From the NCBI GenBank assembly GCA_020002185.1, contig JAHLWY010000201.1, positions 160,494-224,493 of the forward strand: a stretch of 64,000 nt of DNA, written 5' to 3'. Position numbers and translations under genes: made by a program. This document shows, piece by piece, positions 24,301-35,747 of this stretch. The notes beneath the pieces are model-generated. The model had not been told where the DNA came from and did not search any database. It saw only the letters and a list, made by a program, of their open reading frames with translations. How positions within the stretch are numbered: the first letter of the stretch is position 1; each line of letters starts with the position of its first letter. This DNA is from Paraescarpia echinospica. Its lineage: Eukaryota > Annelida > Polychaeta > Sabellida > Siboglinidae.

Positions 24301-27300
24301 CATACTCAGATACCCGCACTATGACCTTCTGTCCGGTGCTGCAGCGACCTCTCATGTCTAGGGCCGTGTCGCCTGACTTGATCATAACGACACGGTAGTT
24401 GTAGACGCGTCGAGTGCTTCCACTGCTCTCCTCTTCATCTGATCTGATCTCTATTGTCTCAATGTTTACAACACAACAGTGAGATGTTAAAGGTCAACAG
24501 AAAGTGAAAGTGTGTTGTAGACGCATTGAGTGCTTCCACTGCTCTCCTCTTCATATGATCTGATCTCTACTGTCTCAATGTCTACAACACGGTGGTGATA
24601 TCTTAAAGGTTAACAGAAAGTGAAAGTAAGCAGTAGACACGTTGAGTGCTTCCACTGCTCTCCTCTTCATCTGATCTGATCTTTATTGTCTCAATGTCTA
24701 CAACACAACAGTGAGATGTTAAAGGTCAACAGAAAGTGAAAGTATGTTGTAGACGCGTTGAGTGCTTCCACTGCTCTCCTCTTCATCTGATCTGATCTCT
24801 ACTGTCTCAATGTCTACAACACGGTGGTGAGATCTTAAAGGTCAACAAAACAAACTATGTTGTAGACACGTCAAGTGCTTCCACTACACTCCTCTTCATC
24901 TGATCTCTATTGTCTCAATGTCTGCAACACAATGCTTTTAGATACCTCACTCACTCATTTTTTATTTAATTCTAAAACGGAGAAATGTAGAGTGAATGAA
25001 CTTGCCCAGGTTTCAAAACAACAATAACAGGATTCAAACCAAGAATCTCTTAATTGAGCATCAGATGCCCTAACTACAGTGCCACTGCATAGTTCAAGAC
25101 TTCTATGTAAATGTCTGACCGCAATCAACAGGTGTATCACTAAAGTAAATTTTTATTCAGAAATTGTTTCTTTTATGCATAAAAAACTTTAAGATAGTGC
25201 TAACGTAAACATGACAGGAGCCAACTGTTGCCATAGTACACACAACAGCAGCCAACCGTTGCCATAGTACATACGACAGCAGCCAACCATTGCCATGGTA
25301 CATATGACTGCAGCCAACCGTTGACATGGTACATACGACAGCAGCCAACCGTTGATATGGTACATACGACAGCAGCCAACCGTTGACATGGTACATACGA
25401 CAGCAGCCAACCGTTGACATGGTACATACGACAGCAGCCAACCATTGCCATGGTACATACGACAGCAGCCAACTGTTGTTATGGTAGATATGACAGCAGC
25501 CAACCGTTGCCATAGTACACACAACAGCAGACAACCATTGCCATGGTACATACGACAGCAGCCAACCATTGCCATGGTACATACGACAGCAGCCAACTGT
25601 TGTCATGGTAGATATGACAGCAGCCAACCGTTGACATGGTACATACGACAGCAGCCAACCATTGCCATGGTACATACGACAGCAGCCAACTGTTGTCATG
25701 GTAGATATGACAGCAGCCAACTGTTGCCATAGTACACACAACAGCAGCCAACCGTTGCCATGGCACATACGACAGCAGCCAACCATTGCCATGGTACATA
25801 TGACAGCAGCCAACCGTTGACATGGTACATACGACAGCAGCCAACCATTGCCATGGTACATATGACAGCAGCCAACCGTTGACATGGTACATACGACAGC
25901 AGCCAACCATTGCCATGGTACATACGACAGCAGCCAACCATTGCCATGGTACATATGACAGCAGCCAACCGTTGACATGGTACATATGACAGCAGCCAAC
26001 CATTGCCATGGTACATACAACAGCAGCCAACCATTGCCATGGTACATACGGCAGCAGCCAACCGTTGACATGGTACATACGACAGCAACCAACCATTGCC
26101 ATGGTACATATGACAGCAGCCAACCGTTGTCATGGTAGATATGACAGCAGCCAACCGTTGCCATGGTACATACGACAGCAGCCAACCATTGCCATGGTAC
26201 ATATGACAGCAGCCAACCGTTGACATGGTACATACGACAGCAGCCAACCGTTGACATGGTACATAAGACAACAGCCAACCATTGCCATGGTACATACGAC
26301 AGCAGCCAACTGTTGTCATGGTAGATATGACAGCAGCCACCCGTTGCCATGGTACATACGACAGCAGCCAATTGTTGTCATGGTATATATGACAGCAGCC
26401 AACCGTTGCCATGGTACATATAACAGCAGCCAACCATTGCCATAGTACATACAACAGCAGCCAACTGTTGTCATGGTACATATGACAGCAGCCAACCGTT
26501 GCCATGGTACATATGACAGCAGCCAACCATTGCCGTAGTACATACAACAGCAGCCAACTGTTGTTATGGTACATATGACAGCAGCGAACCGTTGCCATGG
26601 TACATACGACAGCAGCCAACTGTTGTCATGGTACATATGACAGCAGCCAACCGTTGCCATGGTACATATGACAGCAGCCAACTGTTGTCATGGTACATAT
26701 AACAGCAGCCAACTGTTGCCACAGTACGCACGACAGCAGCCAACCATTGACATGGTACATACAACAGCAGCCAACTGTTGTCATGGTACATATGACAGCA
26801 GCCAACCGTTGACATGGTACATATGACAGCAGCCAACCATTGCCATGGTACATATGACTGCAGCCAACCATTGCATGGTACATACAACAGCAGCCAACCG
26901 TTACCATGGTACACATGACAGGAGCCTACCATTGCCATGGTAACATCAGCCATTCCATGTAAAGTTACAGAACAAAGTCAAATTTTAAAATAAAAGTTGG
27001 CATTAAAAGTTATTAATTTCTGGAAAGAGGTATATCTGGCTGTTCCAAAATTTCATGAAGATTGGCCCACTTAAAAAGCATGTCCAGTTCTTGGAAGATT
27101 ATTGAATCTATTGGCGCCAATTTCAGCCAAATGTTGTAAACATGTGTGAACTATAAACAATTCACTTTTTCATGGACTGTTACGTCAGCCACTGCTCAAC
27201 CAGCAGCTATTGATGGCCAGTACCTTAATTGTGCTTTGTGTTCTAGCCTGATTTTCCAGGTATTTAATTTTTTTAATTTCAAATTTTAAAACACCCTAAA

Positions 27301-30300
27301 AAGAGCATCACGTGAGTCACAAAAATGGACGCATCCTTTCATTATTAAGAAAACTACTAATAGCTGGAAATATTCCTTGATAACTGTTTATGTTCTAATG
27401 ATGTAAGATCAGATTACCACAGAATTAATCTCAGTTTTTAATCTTGGTTAAAAATTCCCTCAAATACTTGTCACGCGAGTCACATTTTATGAGAAGATAC
27501 CCGAATTTATAATTTTTGTAAAGGTATAAATAATGTCGACTTTTGTCTGGCCAATGTGTGAAATGGATCCAGCTGAGTAAAATATATATTGAACCTTTTT
27601 CTGCCACCACCCCCCGTTTCCATTGTAACAAAAAAAGCCAACATTTTATAAAAATAATGGTAAATTTAAATTAGTGCCATTATTTATTAAACCAAAATAG
27701 CACCACAATTCTTACCAAACCATGTTCACTCTACATTCTCTGACATAACTGATAGAACACATTAACTAAAACGTCTTGTTTCATTTTAAAATAATTTTGT
27801 GAAAGGTTGGAAAAATAAAACAATTGGGCTTTAAATACTTCTTTAACTTTCAAAAATGTTGGTTATTTTAATAATGTTTTCTTCTAGTTATTTAGAAAAG
27901 AATAACCCGACCACGGCAGTATAAATATTATTTAGTTAGCATAATTACTTCCACAGATATTCATATTCCAAATCTAACAATAGTGTGTTTTCAACACAAC
28001 AGCCATTACAGATTGAATATCATGAATAAATGAAACCATTTTTGTGGCCTGTCACGCAAGTTGCTAGTCAAATTACAATACCTCGTTAACGGGTAATCCG
28101 TCAACAATAATTTTTTCACCAAAACATAATCGGCTGATAGCTTTAAAATTAAACTGGAACATTTAAACCGAGACTTTTTTGAAAATGTCACACAATTCAC
28201 TGTGGAATAGCTAACATGACAGAAGCCTGTCGTTGCCATGGTACACATGACAGGAGCCTACTGTTGTCATGGTAACATGACAGAAGCCTACCGTTGCCAT
28301 GGTAACACGATGGGAGCTTACCGTTGCCACGGTATGTGTTCTTCCACAATTCTCGGATGATTTTGTTAATCTCAGCCATCTTTGTCGTGTGGTAGCTCAT
28401 TACGGCTCTGAAACAGCAAATCAATTTTTTTAACTATGACTTGCTACAATTTATAGAAAAATAATAAACATAAAATATTCCGGAAAAAACTTTTCAATTC
28501 AGAAATTTTTTGTTGCAGATTCATAAGAAGTTTATCACAGCTAAATGATGACACCCACCTGTCAAGGGCTTTGTAGTATTTATCCAAGTCTTTCTGAGCC
28601 AGTTATGTCGTCTGTGGCAACAAAACAATGCGCAGTAAACATCACGGTTCACAGTCAAACAACACAGACATTGTCCGACTTTTCCCTGACAAAAACATAA
28701 TTTTCCCTGATCAATAGAAAAACAAATAAATTAGTTTTTTTACAACCTGTCACTTTCCTTCCAAATCCATTTTATAGCTGCCCAATTCAAATGCCAAAGT
28801 TGCATGCTGACATTATCCACTATAGTTCCGCAATCGTAAAAAAATAATTGTATTCATAATCGTACTCTACATTTTAAGATGAATCATAATCGATTACATT
28901 TCTGATGTAATCACCTCAAGTCTGCGTCTTACCCGCAAGTCAATCTTTTCGTTGAGGTATTTCTTCTCTGCCTCTTTGTAGTCGCCCTCCAAGTCCCGTT
29001 TGAACTGCTGTATCTGGTCTCGTAATCCGACAAGTCGACCCTTCGAATTGTTCTTCTACAAAACACAGCTCATCTCATGTACTTCATTACTCACAACTAC
29101 TCTAATGACTGTATCTTCTAAACAAAACAATTTTTGTATGTGGAGATAACATAGATGTATGGATAGGTTAGTTGTGGTCACGAGACTAAAGATGGCCGCA
29201 TGCTAGGTGGCCTTCGTGTGGTCATGTGACAAAAGATGACCGCATGCAAGGTGACCTTCATGTGGTCACGTGACAAAAGATGGCTGTATGCAAGGTGACC
29301 TTCATGTGGTCATGTGACTAAAGATGGCCACCAGCAAGGTCAGTCTCACCCTCTCCTGCAGTCGGCTGTGATGGTTGACAAGTGAGCGTCGTTCCTGCTC
29401 CAAGTTTTCCACATCCAAGCCTCCCAGCTGCTCCTCCAACTTTCCCATATCCCTCGTTGCCTTCTCGAGCTCGATCTGTCTCCGTCGTAGCTGCATATTG
29501 TCCTCCAGCTCCCGCTCCTGGGTCTGAAACCCATGAGTTTGTGTTTACACCAGACTCTGCCTTTGCAAATTGCATGCAGCGGTAATTGTATGAGAAGGTG
29601 GCATAGCAGCGCAGGTAACCGAACATGGCTGAAAAATGTCCGATTGTGTGTGCTACTATGCCACCTCAGAGTAGGAATGCATGTCGCAAATGTACCATTT
29701 CATATATCATGGGTAACAATCACAGTGGTAGGTGTACCCTCGGTAACAATCAGATCGGTCCATATACACTCAGTAACAATCACATCGGTCCGTATACATT
29801 CAGTAACAATCACATCGCTCCGTATACACTCAGTAACAATCACATCGGTCCGTATACACTCAGTAACAATCATAACAGTCCAAAATACTTGTTTATATGA
29901 CTATTTTTTATGTATGAGTGCGTGAGGGTTGATTTTGTTTTTATACACTACAGTTGACGGCAGTTGTGCAATTTCTCAATGTTGGGATCAATAAAGTTGA
30001 TTGTATTGTATTGCATATACACTCAGTAACAATCACATCGGTCCGTATACACTCAGTAACAATCACATCGGTCCGTATACACTCAGTAACAATCACATCG
30101 GTCCGTATACACTCAGTAACAATCACATCGGTCCGTATACACTCAGTAACAATCATATCGGTCCGTATACACTCAGTAACAATCATATCGGTCCATATAC
30201 ACTCAGTAACAATCATATCGGTCCGTGTACCTTCAGTAATAATCACAATGGTCTACATACCTTCTGCGTGTCCAGTTTCTGTCTCGTGGCTGCTATCTTT

Positions 30301-33300
30301 GATGTCACCTGATCTCTGGCGGAGCTGAGCTGCTCCGCTTTCTCCTCCAGCTCCTGGAGCTTCTCCTTGCATTCCGCCAACATCTTCTGTTTGCCCTCGC
30401 GGTCGTACCTACACACAAATAATCAGAGCTACTTCCAACACAGGTGTCAAAATATGTTTGTGTAACAGGGGGGAAAGGGAACAAACATCTTCCTCAACTC
30501 AACTTTCATCAGTTTTTACCCAACACACATGTTCTTTTTTTACCAAACTTACATGTGTTCTTTTTATCAGACTCACATACATGCTGTTTTTACCAGTCAC
30601 CATTTTTATTTGATATACTCATTTGCAGTGAAACATCTGCGAGAAAATGTGAAATCACTCGAGACATTATCACGTGTCTGAGATGGCCTTGTGTGAAACA
30701 GGTGAGACCATTAATGACAAAATCATGGGACATTTTATCAAAAAGTGGGAAAGTGGCATCAAGGGGAAAAGTGATATTTCCTGCTGGAAAGCGGTACTGC
30801 CAATATCTGTATTATTATTATTTCAGGCACACATTATGTTTTCATCTTGTCCATTTCTCATCAGCTGCAAAATTAGTCTCATTTTAATAGCTCCTGTTGA
30901 TAATTTCTCTTGAGGTTTATCAAATGTAGTCAGCTGTAGCAACAACTTCACGTTTACACTCGACGTTTGAGAATTTCCCAATATTTCCAAACAACAATCA
31001 TAATACCAGTGGCACCCTCTGGAGAGGGGCTTAGGAACAGGAGCAAACAAGTTATAAATCAATTACTCAAAATAACTGCCTTTAAGTTTTGAAATGCACC
31101 ACCAATTACTAGATCATAGGCCAATGGTCCTTGGACGCAAACAAACACAGGAATAATGGAGGAGATACAGCCACATCCTAAATTGACATATTAAAAGGAG
31201 GTACACTGTTATTAGTTTTTCAATTATTAATATAATGTTCTTAAGACTATAATAACTAGGTTGACGGTGCACTGTCCACCAAATGGTGTTTAGTAAGCCC
31301 GTACCAGTGTTCACAATTTAAAAGTTACGACCTCGGAGTATGTTCAAACAGTAAACAAAACATCCAGTTTCAAAACAAGTTTGACTGACAATATAGGTGA
31401 GGTGGGCTGAGTTGACTGACAATATAGGTGAGGTGGGCTGAGTTGACTGACAAAATAGGTGAGGTGGGCTGAGTTGACTGACAATAAAGGTGAGGTGGGC
31501 TGAGTTGACTGACAATATAGGTGAGGTGGGCTGAGTTGACTGACAATATAGGTGAGGTGGGCTGAGTTGACTGACAATATAGGTGAGGTGGGCTGAGTTG
31601 ACTGACAATATAGGTGAGGTGGGCTGAGTTGACTGACAATATAATAATAATAAAATATCTTCTATTGCGCCTAAATCCTTGGAAACCAAGCTCAGAGGCG
31701 TATCAAAACAAAAGGATTGGTCAATCTCAAAATCCATAAGTAGTTTTCCAGTTGTCAACAGATGGGTCGAGGCGCTAGGGAGCTACGGTGGATAAGCAAG
31801 GTTGTAAAGATACGTTTTTAAATGACGACATAATTTTTAAATATTTTCAACTGATCTAACACTAAGAGGGAGCACATTCCAAAGAGTTGGTGCAGCAACA
31901 GAAAAAGCCCTAGTTCCAATGTTAGTGTTGACTCTAGGAACAAAAAGTAGGTCAGAACTAGATGATCGAAGCTGGATAGGTTTTCTTACAGGAGTAAGCA
32001 GTGAATGCAAATAAGATGGTTGATTATTGGACAGTGCCTGGTATGTAATGGTACAGATCTGAAATATTATACGATATCGTACAGGAAGCTAATGCAAAGA
32101 CTTCAAAAGTGGTACAGAGCGAGAAAAACGAGGAGATCTTGTAACTACTCTTGCTAGACAATTTTGGACACGCTGAAGTTTTGTGATATCCTTGCTAGCG
32201 ATATTATAAAGGAGGGAATTCCAATAGTCAAGTCTGCTGCTAACAAGCACTGTTGAAATAGTCTTAGCAACAGAAAATTACATATACTGGCGAATACGGT
32301 GAAGATCACGAATATGATAAAAAAAGCAGTGACATGTTTGAGATATGTGTTGTCGGAATTTTGAAGTTACTATCAAAGATCACTCCTAGATTCCGCACCG
32401 AGGTTGCTGGCGTGATATACCGATTCAAAATACGCGTAGGGAAAAAACATCCAGTTTACTACGCTGCATTGGAGTACCACTAATGACCAATTCAGTTTTA
32501 TTTGCATTTAATTTCAACTTGTTGTCAGTCATCCAGTGGAAGATATCTTGAAGGCAATCACTAAGTTGGTTAAGGGAGCGATTTGTATCCGGGGTAGCCA
32601 ATGAAATGTAGATCTGAGTATCATCAGCATAAAGATGATGATCCAAGTTATGTCTTTGTATAACAGAGCTTAGTGGCGTGGTGTAAAGAGTAAAAAGCAA
32701 AGGCCCAAGAACAGAACCCTGGGGAACACCAAATAAAGCCGGCAGTGCAGCTGAAAAGCAGTTCCCAATCTTTATAGTTTTATATCTATCAGTTAGATAT
32801 GAAGAAAACCAGCTTAGAGCTGTGCCAGATATGCCGTACCACTTTAATAGGCGTTCAATGAGAATGCTGTGATCAATCGTGTCAAACGCGGCAGACAGAT
32901 CTAGTAAGGTAAGTGCAGTCACTTTACCATTATTAATGTTCAAGTTAATGTCATTATGAACCTTTAAGAGGGCAGTCTCTGTTGAATGAAACTGCCTATA
33001 TGCTGATTGTGACACATTAGTTAAGACATTTGTGCTAATGTGAGACCTTAGACGACTTGCTACAACCTTTTCTAGTATTTTGGAAATGAAGCTGAGATTA
33101 GAAATAGGTATATAACTGTTTAAGTCTTGTTTAGGCAGAGATGACTTCTTAAGAAGTGGTGTGACATGGGCGTATTTGAAATCATCAGGAAAACAGCCAG
33201 AGCAAAGTGATGCATTTATAATATTTGTTATAGGTCCAATTAGTGTATCGAGACATGCTTTTAGCAGTATTGTTGGAAATGGATCAAGTGCACAAGATTT

Positions 33301-35346
33301 ATTTGGGGAGGACATAATTATTTTCCTAACTTCATCAACTGTTACAGGTTCAAATGATACAAGTTGATAATTTATTTGTGGAAAGTCCACACTGACATTA
33401 CTTATATTATGACGTGGGAAAGCAGAACGAATAATACTGATTTTACTCTTAAAGTGACTAGAGAACGAATCACATAGAGAATTAACAATGGAGTAGGCCG
33501 TCTGTGTAGAATGTTATTGATGCAGTTCCATAACTGACGCGGATTATCAGACTTATTTATGCCCATATTTGTAAAATAATCTGATTTAGCTTTAGCCATT
33601 TGTCTGTTACAGAGGTGACATTGCTTAGAATAGCGCGATCTATATAATGGCGAGCGTGATTTGTACCATATACGCTCTAAATAACGATGATGCCTTTTAG
33701 ATAGTATAATTTCGGAAGTCATCCATGGAGCCGGTGGCCTTTCTGACACACATTGGGATTTTATAGGTGAATGTTTGTCAAGTAATGCATTGAGTACTGG
33801 ACAGTACTGTTTATATAAGTCAGATAGATGTTTTTTTTTATCTGTGATCAGGTCAGATATAAGGATATCAGCCATTAAAGCTGTAAAACATAGGTGAGGT
33901 GGGCTGAGTTGACTGACAATATAGGTGAGGTGGGCGGAGTTGACTGACAGTACAGTTGATGTGGGCTTAATTAACTGACAATACAGGTGAGGTGGGCTGA
34001 GTTGACTGACAATCTAGATGAGGTGGGCGAGTTGACTGACAATATATGTGAGGTGGGCTGATTTGAGTGACAATATAAGTGAGGTGGGCTGAGTTGACTG
34101 ACAATATAAGTGAGGTGGGCTGAGTTGACTGACAATACAGGTGAGGTGGGCTGAGTTGACTGACAATACAGGTGAGGTGGGCTAAGTTGACTGACAATAT
34201 AAGTGAGGTGGGCTGAGTTGACTGACAATATAAGTGAGGTGGGCTGAGTTGACTGACAATACAGGTGAGGTGGGCTGAGTTGACTGACAATACAGGTGAG
34301 GTGGGCTGAGTTGACTGACAATATAGGTGAGGTGGGCTAAGTTGACTGACAATACAGGTGAGGTGGGCTGAGTTGACTGACAATATAGGTGAGGTGGGCT
34401 AAGTTGACTGACAATACAGGTGAGGTGGGCTGAGTTGACTGACAATATAGGTGAGGTGGGCTAAGTTGACTGACAATATAAGTGAGGTGGGCTGAGTTGA
34501 CTGACAATACAGGTGAGGTGGGCTGAGTTGACTGACAATACAGGTGAGGTGGGCTGAGTTGACTGACAATACAGGTGAGGTGGGCTAAGTTGACTGACAG
34601 TACAGGTGAGGTGGGCTGAGTTGACTGACAATATAGGTGAGGTGGGCTAAGTTGACTGACAGTACAGGTGAGGTGGGCTAAGTTGACTGACAATAAAGGT
34701 GAGGTGGGCTGAGTTGACTGACAATATAGGTGAGGTGGGCTAAGTTGACTGACAGTACAGGTGAGGTGGGCTGAGTTGACTGACAATATAGGTGAGGTGG
34801 TCTAAGTTGACTGACAGTACAGGTGAGGTGGGCTAAGTTGACTGACAATAAAGGTGAGGTGGGCTGAGTTGACTGACAATATAGGTGAGGTGGGCTAAGT
34901 TGACTGACAGTACAGGTGAGGTGGGCTGAGTTGACTGACAATACAGGTGAGGTGGGCTAAGTTGACTGACAGTACAGGTGAGGTGGGCTAAGTTGACTGA
35001 CGATATAGGTGAGGTGGGCTGAGTTGACTGACGATATAGGTGAGGTGGGCTGAGTTGACTGCAATACACTTTGATGTTCAACGATTTCCTTTTTTCCAAC
35101 ATTCAACACAGCAGACGTCCTGTTTCAAAATACCATGCTGGCTAATTCTGGGAAGAAGGAATGAACTGTCTCCCTTTAATAGATTGATTTCACACAACTG
35201 CCATCACCCAGATCCGAGAGCCAGAACAGTACACGTCCTGAACAAGAGATACAAATAAAACTCGGACAGATATGAACACCTCCATACCTTTTAATCTCAT
35301 CCTGACGAGACTTCACATCATTCCTGCACTCGTTGACCTTCGCATG
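21302..35346 (-). CDS. RAD50: DNA repair protein RAD50, C-terminal nine coding exons (5' part missing)
   Basis: RAD50 is the SMC-like ATPase of the MRE11-RAD50-NBS1 complex, acting in the nucleus on DNA ends. Exons on the minus strand, in coding order: A 35288-35346, B 30261-30408, C 29350-29523, D 28933-29055, E 28559-28611, F 28322-28407, G 24326-24465, H 23038-23171, I 21302-21434. Phases join without conflict. A-D encode the returning coiled coil. F has [17 protein letters not shown] has [16 protein letters not shown] (start of the signature region). H has [16 protein letters not shown] and [11 protein letters not shown] (Walker B and D-loop). I has [14 protein letters not shown] (switch His) and ends at KNAK. 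About 349 residues are present; human RAD50 has 1312. The zinc hook and Walker A half are absent. Exon E has an in-frame TAA, and exon G lacks AG at its homologous start. Confidence 0.92.
22030..22490 (-). mobile_element. 5'-truncated CR1/L2-like retrotransposon 3' end in RAD50 intron H-I
   Basis: The minus strand reads [20 protein letters not shown], the conserved RT C-terminus, and the DNA aligns with 31640-32100 (same family). An internal 90-100 bp piece, encoding [14 protein letters not shown], is tandemly duplicated (about 22230-22325 and 22326-22425). Confidence 0.7.
22538..22716. repeat. 35-bp tandem array, 5 nearly identical units
   Basis: The unit starts AATAAAACAACCGTGAGTGT and repeats every 35 bp with essentially no divergence, implying recent expansion. 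It lies in RAD50 intron H-I. Confidence 0.9.
23225..23475 (-). mobile_element. tRNA-derived SINE copy (long form)
   Basis: Shares the body from GTTCTTATATAGCGC through CCCTGGCAGACCTGTTCAAT to the B-box region GGTTCAAATCC (minus strand) with the fuller copy at 54210-54540. Confidence 0.6.
24326..24465 (-). CDS. RAD50: RAD50 exon G (signature-region exon) with damaged acceptor
   Basis: Encodes [17 protein letters not shown], then [19 protein letters not shown] and RCSTGQK, ending at the donor after CAGAAG. By homology and phase the exon should begin at ACATTGAG (24465), but the two bases before it are AA, not AG. The four paralogous array units upstream in the gene have TAG or CAG at this spot. 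The first usable AG is 15 nt inside (AATAG before AGATCAG), keeping frame but removing five residues (DIETI). Confidence 0.85.
24398..24935 (-). repeat. 116-bp tandem array made from the 5' edge of RAD50 exon G, 5 units
   Basis: Units start at 24398, 24514, 24630, 24746 and 24859. The first unit is the real exon edge; the other four repeat about 65 bp of exon plus about 50 bp of adjoining intron. Units 2-4 keep an open reading frame across the exon-derived part and have an intact TAG acceptor. Unit 5 has the best acceptor (TTGCAG) but a 5-bp loss that puts TGA in frame. None keeps the rest of the exon or an obvious donor. Confidence 0.9.
24955..25095 (-). mobile_element. tRNA-derived SINE, partial copy
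   Basis: The minus-strand sequence contains an A-box-like GCAGTGGCACTGTAG and a B-box-like GGTTTGAATCC, then a family-specific CTGGGCAAGTTCATTC segment. Confidence 0.5.
25208..26945 (-). repeat. 31-bp minisatellite derived from the RAD50 exon F donor, about 56 units
   Basis: On the minus strand the unit reads near TACCATGGCAACGGTTGGC followed by TGCTGTCGTATG. This matches the exon F 3' end and donor (TACCGTGGCAACG, then GTAAGC). The outermost units (25209 and 26915) are closest to the small array at 28214-28334. Because 31 is not a multiple of 3, ORFs up to 404 residues arise in several frames and translate into a 31-residue repeat; these are not genes. Confidence 0.9.
26946..28213. other. 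RAD50 intron F-G, ordinary AT-rich sequence
   Basis: No exon, mobile element or array is recognised between the 31-bp minisatellite and the exon F edge array. Confidence 0.5.
28214..28334 (-). repeat. 30-bp tandem array that includes the RAD50 exon F 3' end and donor, 4 units
   Basis: Three intronic units plus a fourth that is the exon edge itself. On the plus strand each is close to ACATGACAGAAGCCTACCG followed by TTGCCATGGTA. The exon-intron junction falls inside the last unit (between GCTTAC and CGTTGCC at 28321/28322). Confidence 0.88.
28559..28611 (-). CDS. RAD50: RAD50 exon E with in-frame TAA
   Basis: By phase and acceptor (CCACAG) the exon starts ACG ACA TAA CTG GCT CAG AAA GAC, reading [21 protein letters not shown]. 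Vertebrate RAD50 has TTELVNKDLD at this place, so the stop sits exactly at a conserved Glu (GAA to TAA would be one change). A second AG (GGCTCAG before AAAGAC) lies 18 nt inside and would remove the stop in frame, at the cost of six residues. Confidence 0.8.
29725..30260 (-). repeat. 30-bp minisatellite abutting the RAD50 exon B donor, in two blocks
   Basis: The unit on the plus strand is near ACTCAGTAACAATCACATCG followed by GTCCGTATAC. Blocks are about 29725-29885 (5 units) and 30010-30260 (8 units), split by a retroposon end. The last unit ends in CTACATAC, which is the exon B donor (GTATGT on minus) at 30260. Other units carry GTATAC or GTACAC at the equivalent position. Confidence 0.88.
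29886..30006 (+). mobile_element. Short 5'-truncated retroposon end inserted in the 30-bp array
   Basis: The stretch ends CAATGTTGGGATCAATAAAG then TTGATTGTATTGTATTG, a typical non-LTR 3' end with an ATTGT tail, and it interrupts the minisatellite. Confidence 0.5.
31381..35065. repeat. 31-bp minisatellite in RAD50 intron A-B, split by a retrotransposon
   Basis: The unit on plus is near GAGTTGACTGACAATATAGG followed by TGAGGTGGGCT. About 8 units lie at 31381-31642 and about 38 at 33889-35065; a 2.25-kb retrotransposon sits between. Long minus-strand ORFs ([18 protein letters not shown]) are repeat translations, not genes. Confidence 0.92.
31643..33889 (-). mobile_element. CR1/L2-like non-LTR retrotransposon, 5'-truncated, with RT
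   Basis: Minus strand. The linker ORF 33402-33875 has [18 protein letters not shown]. The RT ORF 32425-33390 has [47 protein letters not shown] and YADDTQIY (intact catalytic Asp pair). The thumb and C-terminal part ([23 protein letters not shown]) continues to about 31860 in broken frames. The 3' end has a TAA-repeat tail at 31643. The endonuclease domain is missing and frames are interrupted, so the copy is inactive. Confidence 0.85.
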
Positions 35347-35561
35347 CTGAAAGCAATGACATCAATCATTGTACCGAAATTACAATAGTCTAGACGTGAT
35401 GTTTTTTACTAGTGACAGAAAGTCTTGACTCCTTTTGGCCAATGACCAGGCCTAACACGACATCTAATGCCAGTGTGTTGTCTGTCAGCTCTCCAGCCAG
35501 TGTCCAATTAACAACCGCATCACATGAGGCCTTTCTCTCAGCAACGGTCGCCAACAATGTG

Positions 35562-35747
35562 CAGTTGAACCTCGCATTACTGTCACCTCGGTACTACAGT
35601 CACATCGCAATTAAGGTCACCAGGGCAGTTTCAAATTATTTTCGTAAACGGAAAGTATAGGAAATCGGTTATGTTAATATGATCACCTCGCTGTTCAAGT
35701 CACTTTTGTCCAGTACCAAAGGTGACCTTAATAGTGAGGTTCCACTG
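35562..35747. mobile_element. pogo-type MITE, copy in inverted block
   Basis: Reverse-complement counterpart of 15828-16013, with the same CAGTTGAACCTC and GAGGTTCCACTG ends. Confidence 0.5.

Noticed and set aside
25157..26953. Long minus-strand ORFs (404, 307, 214 residues) as a Cys-rich gene
   Set aside because: They are translations of the 31-bp minisatellite in several frames; no start context, splice site or non-repeat domain.
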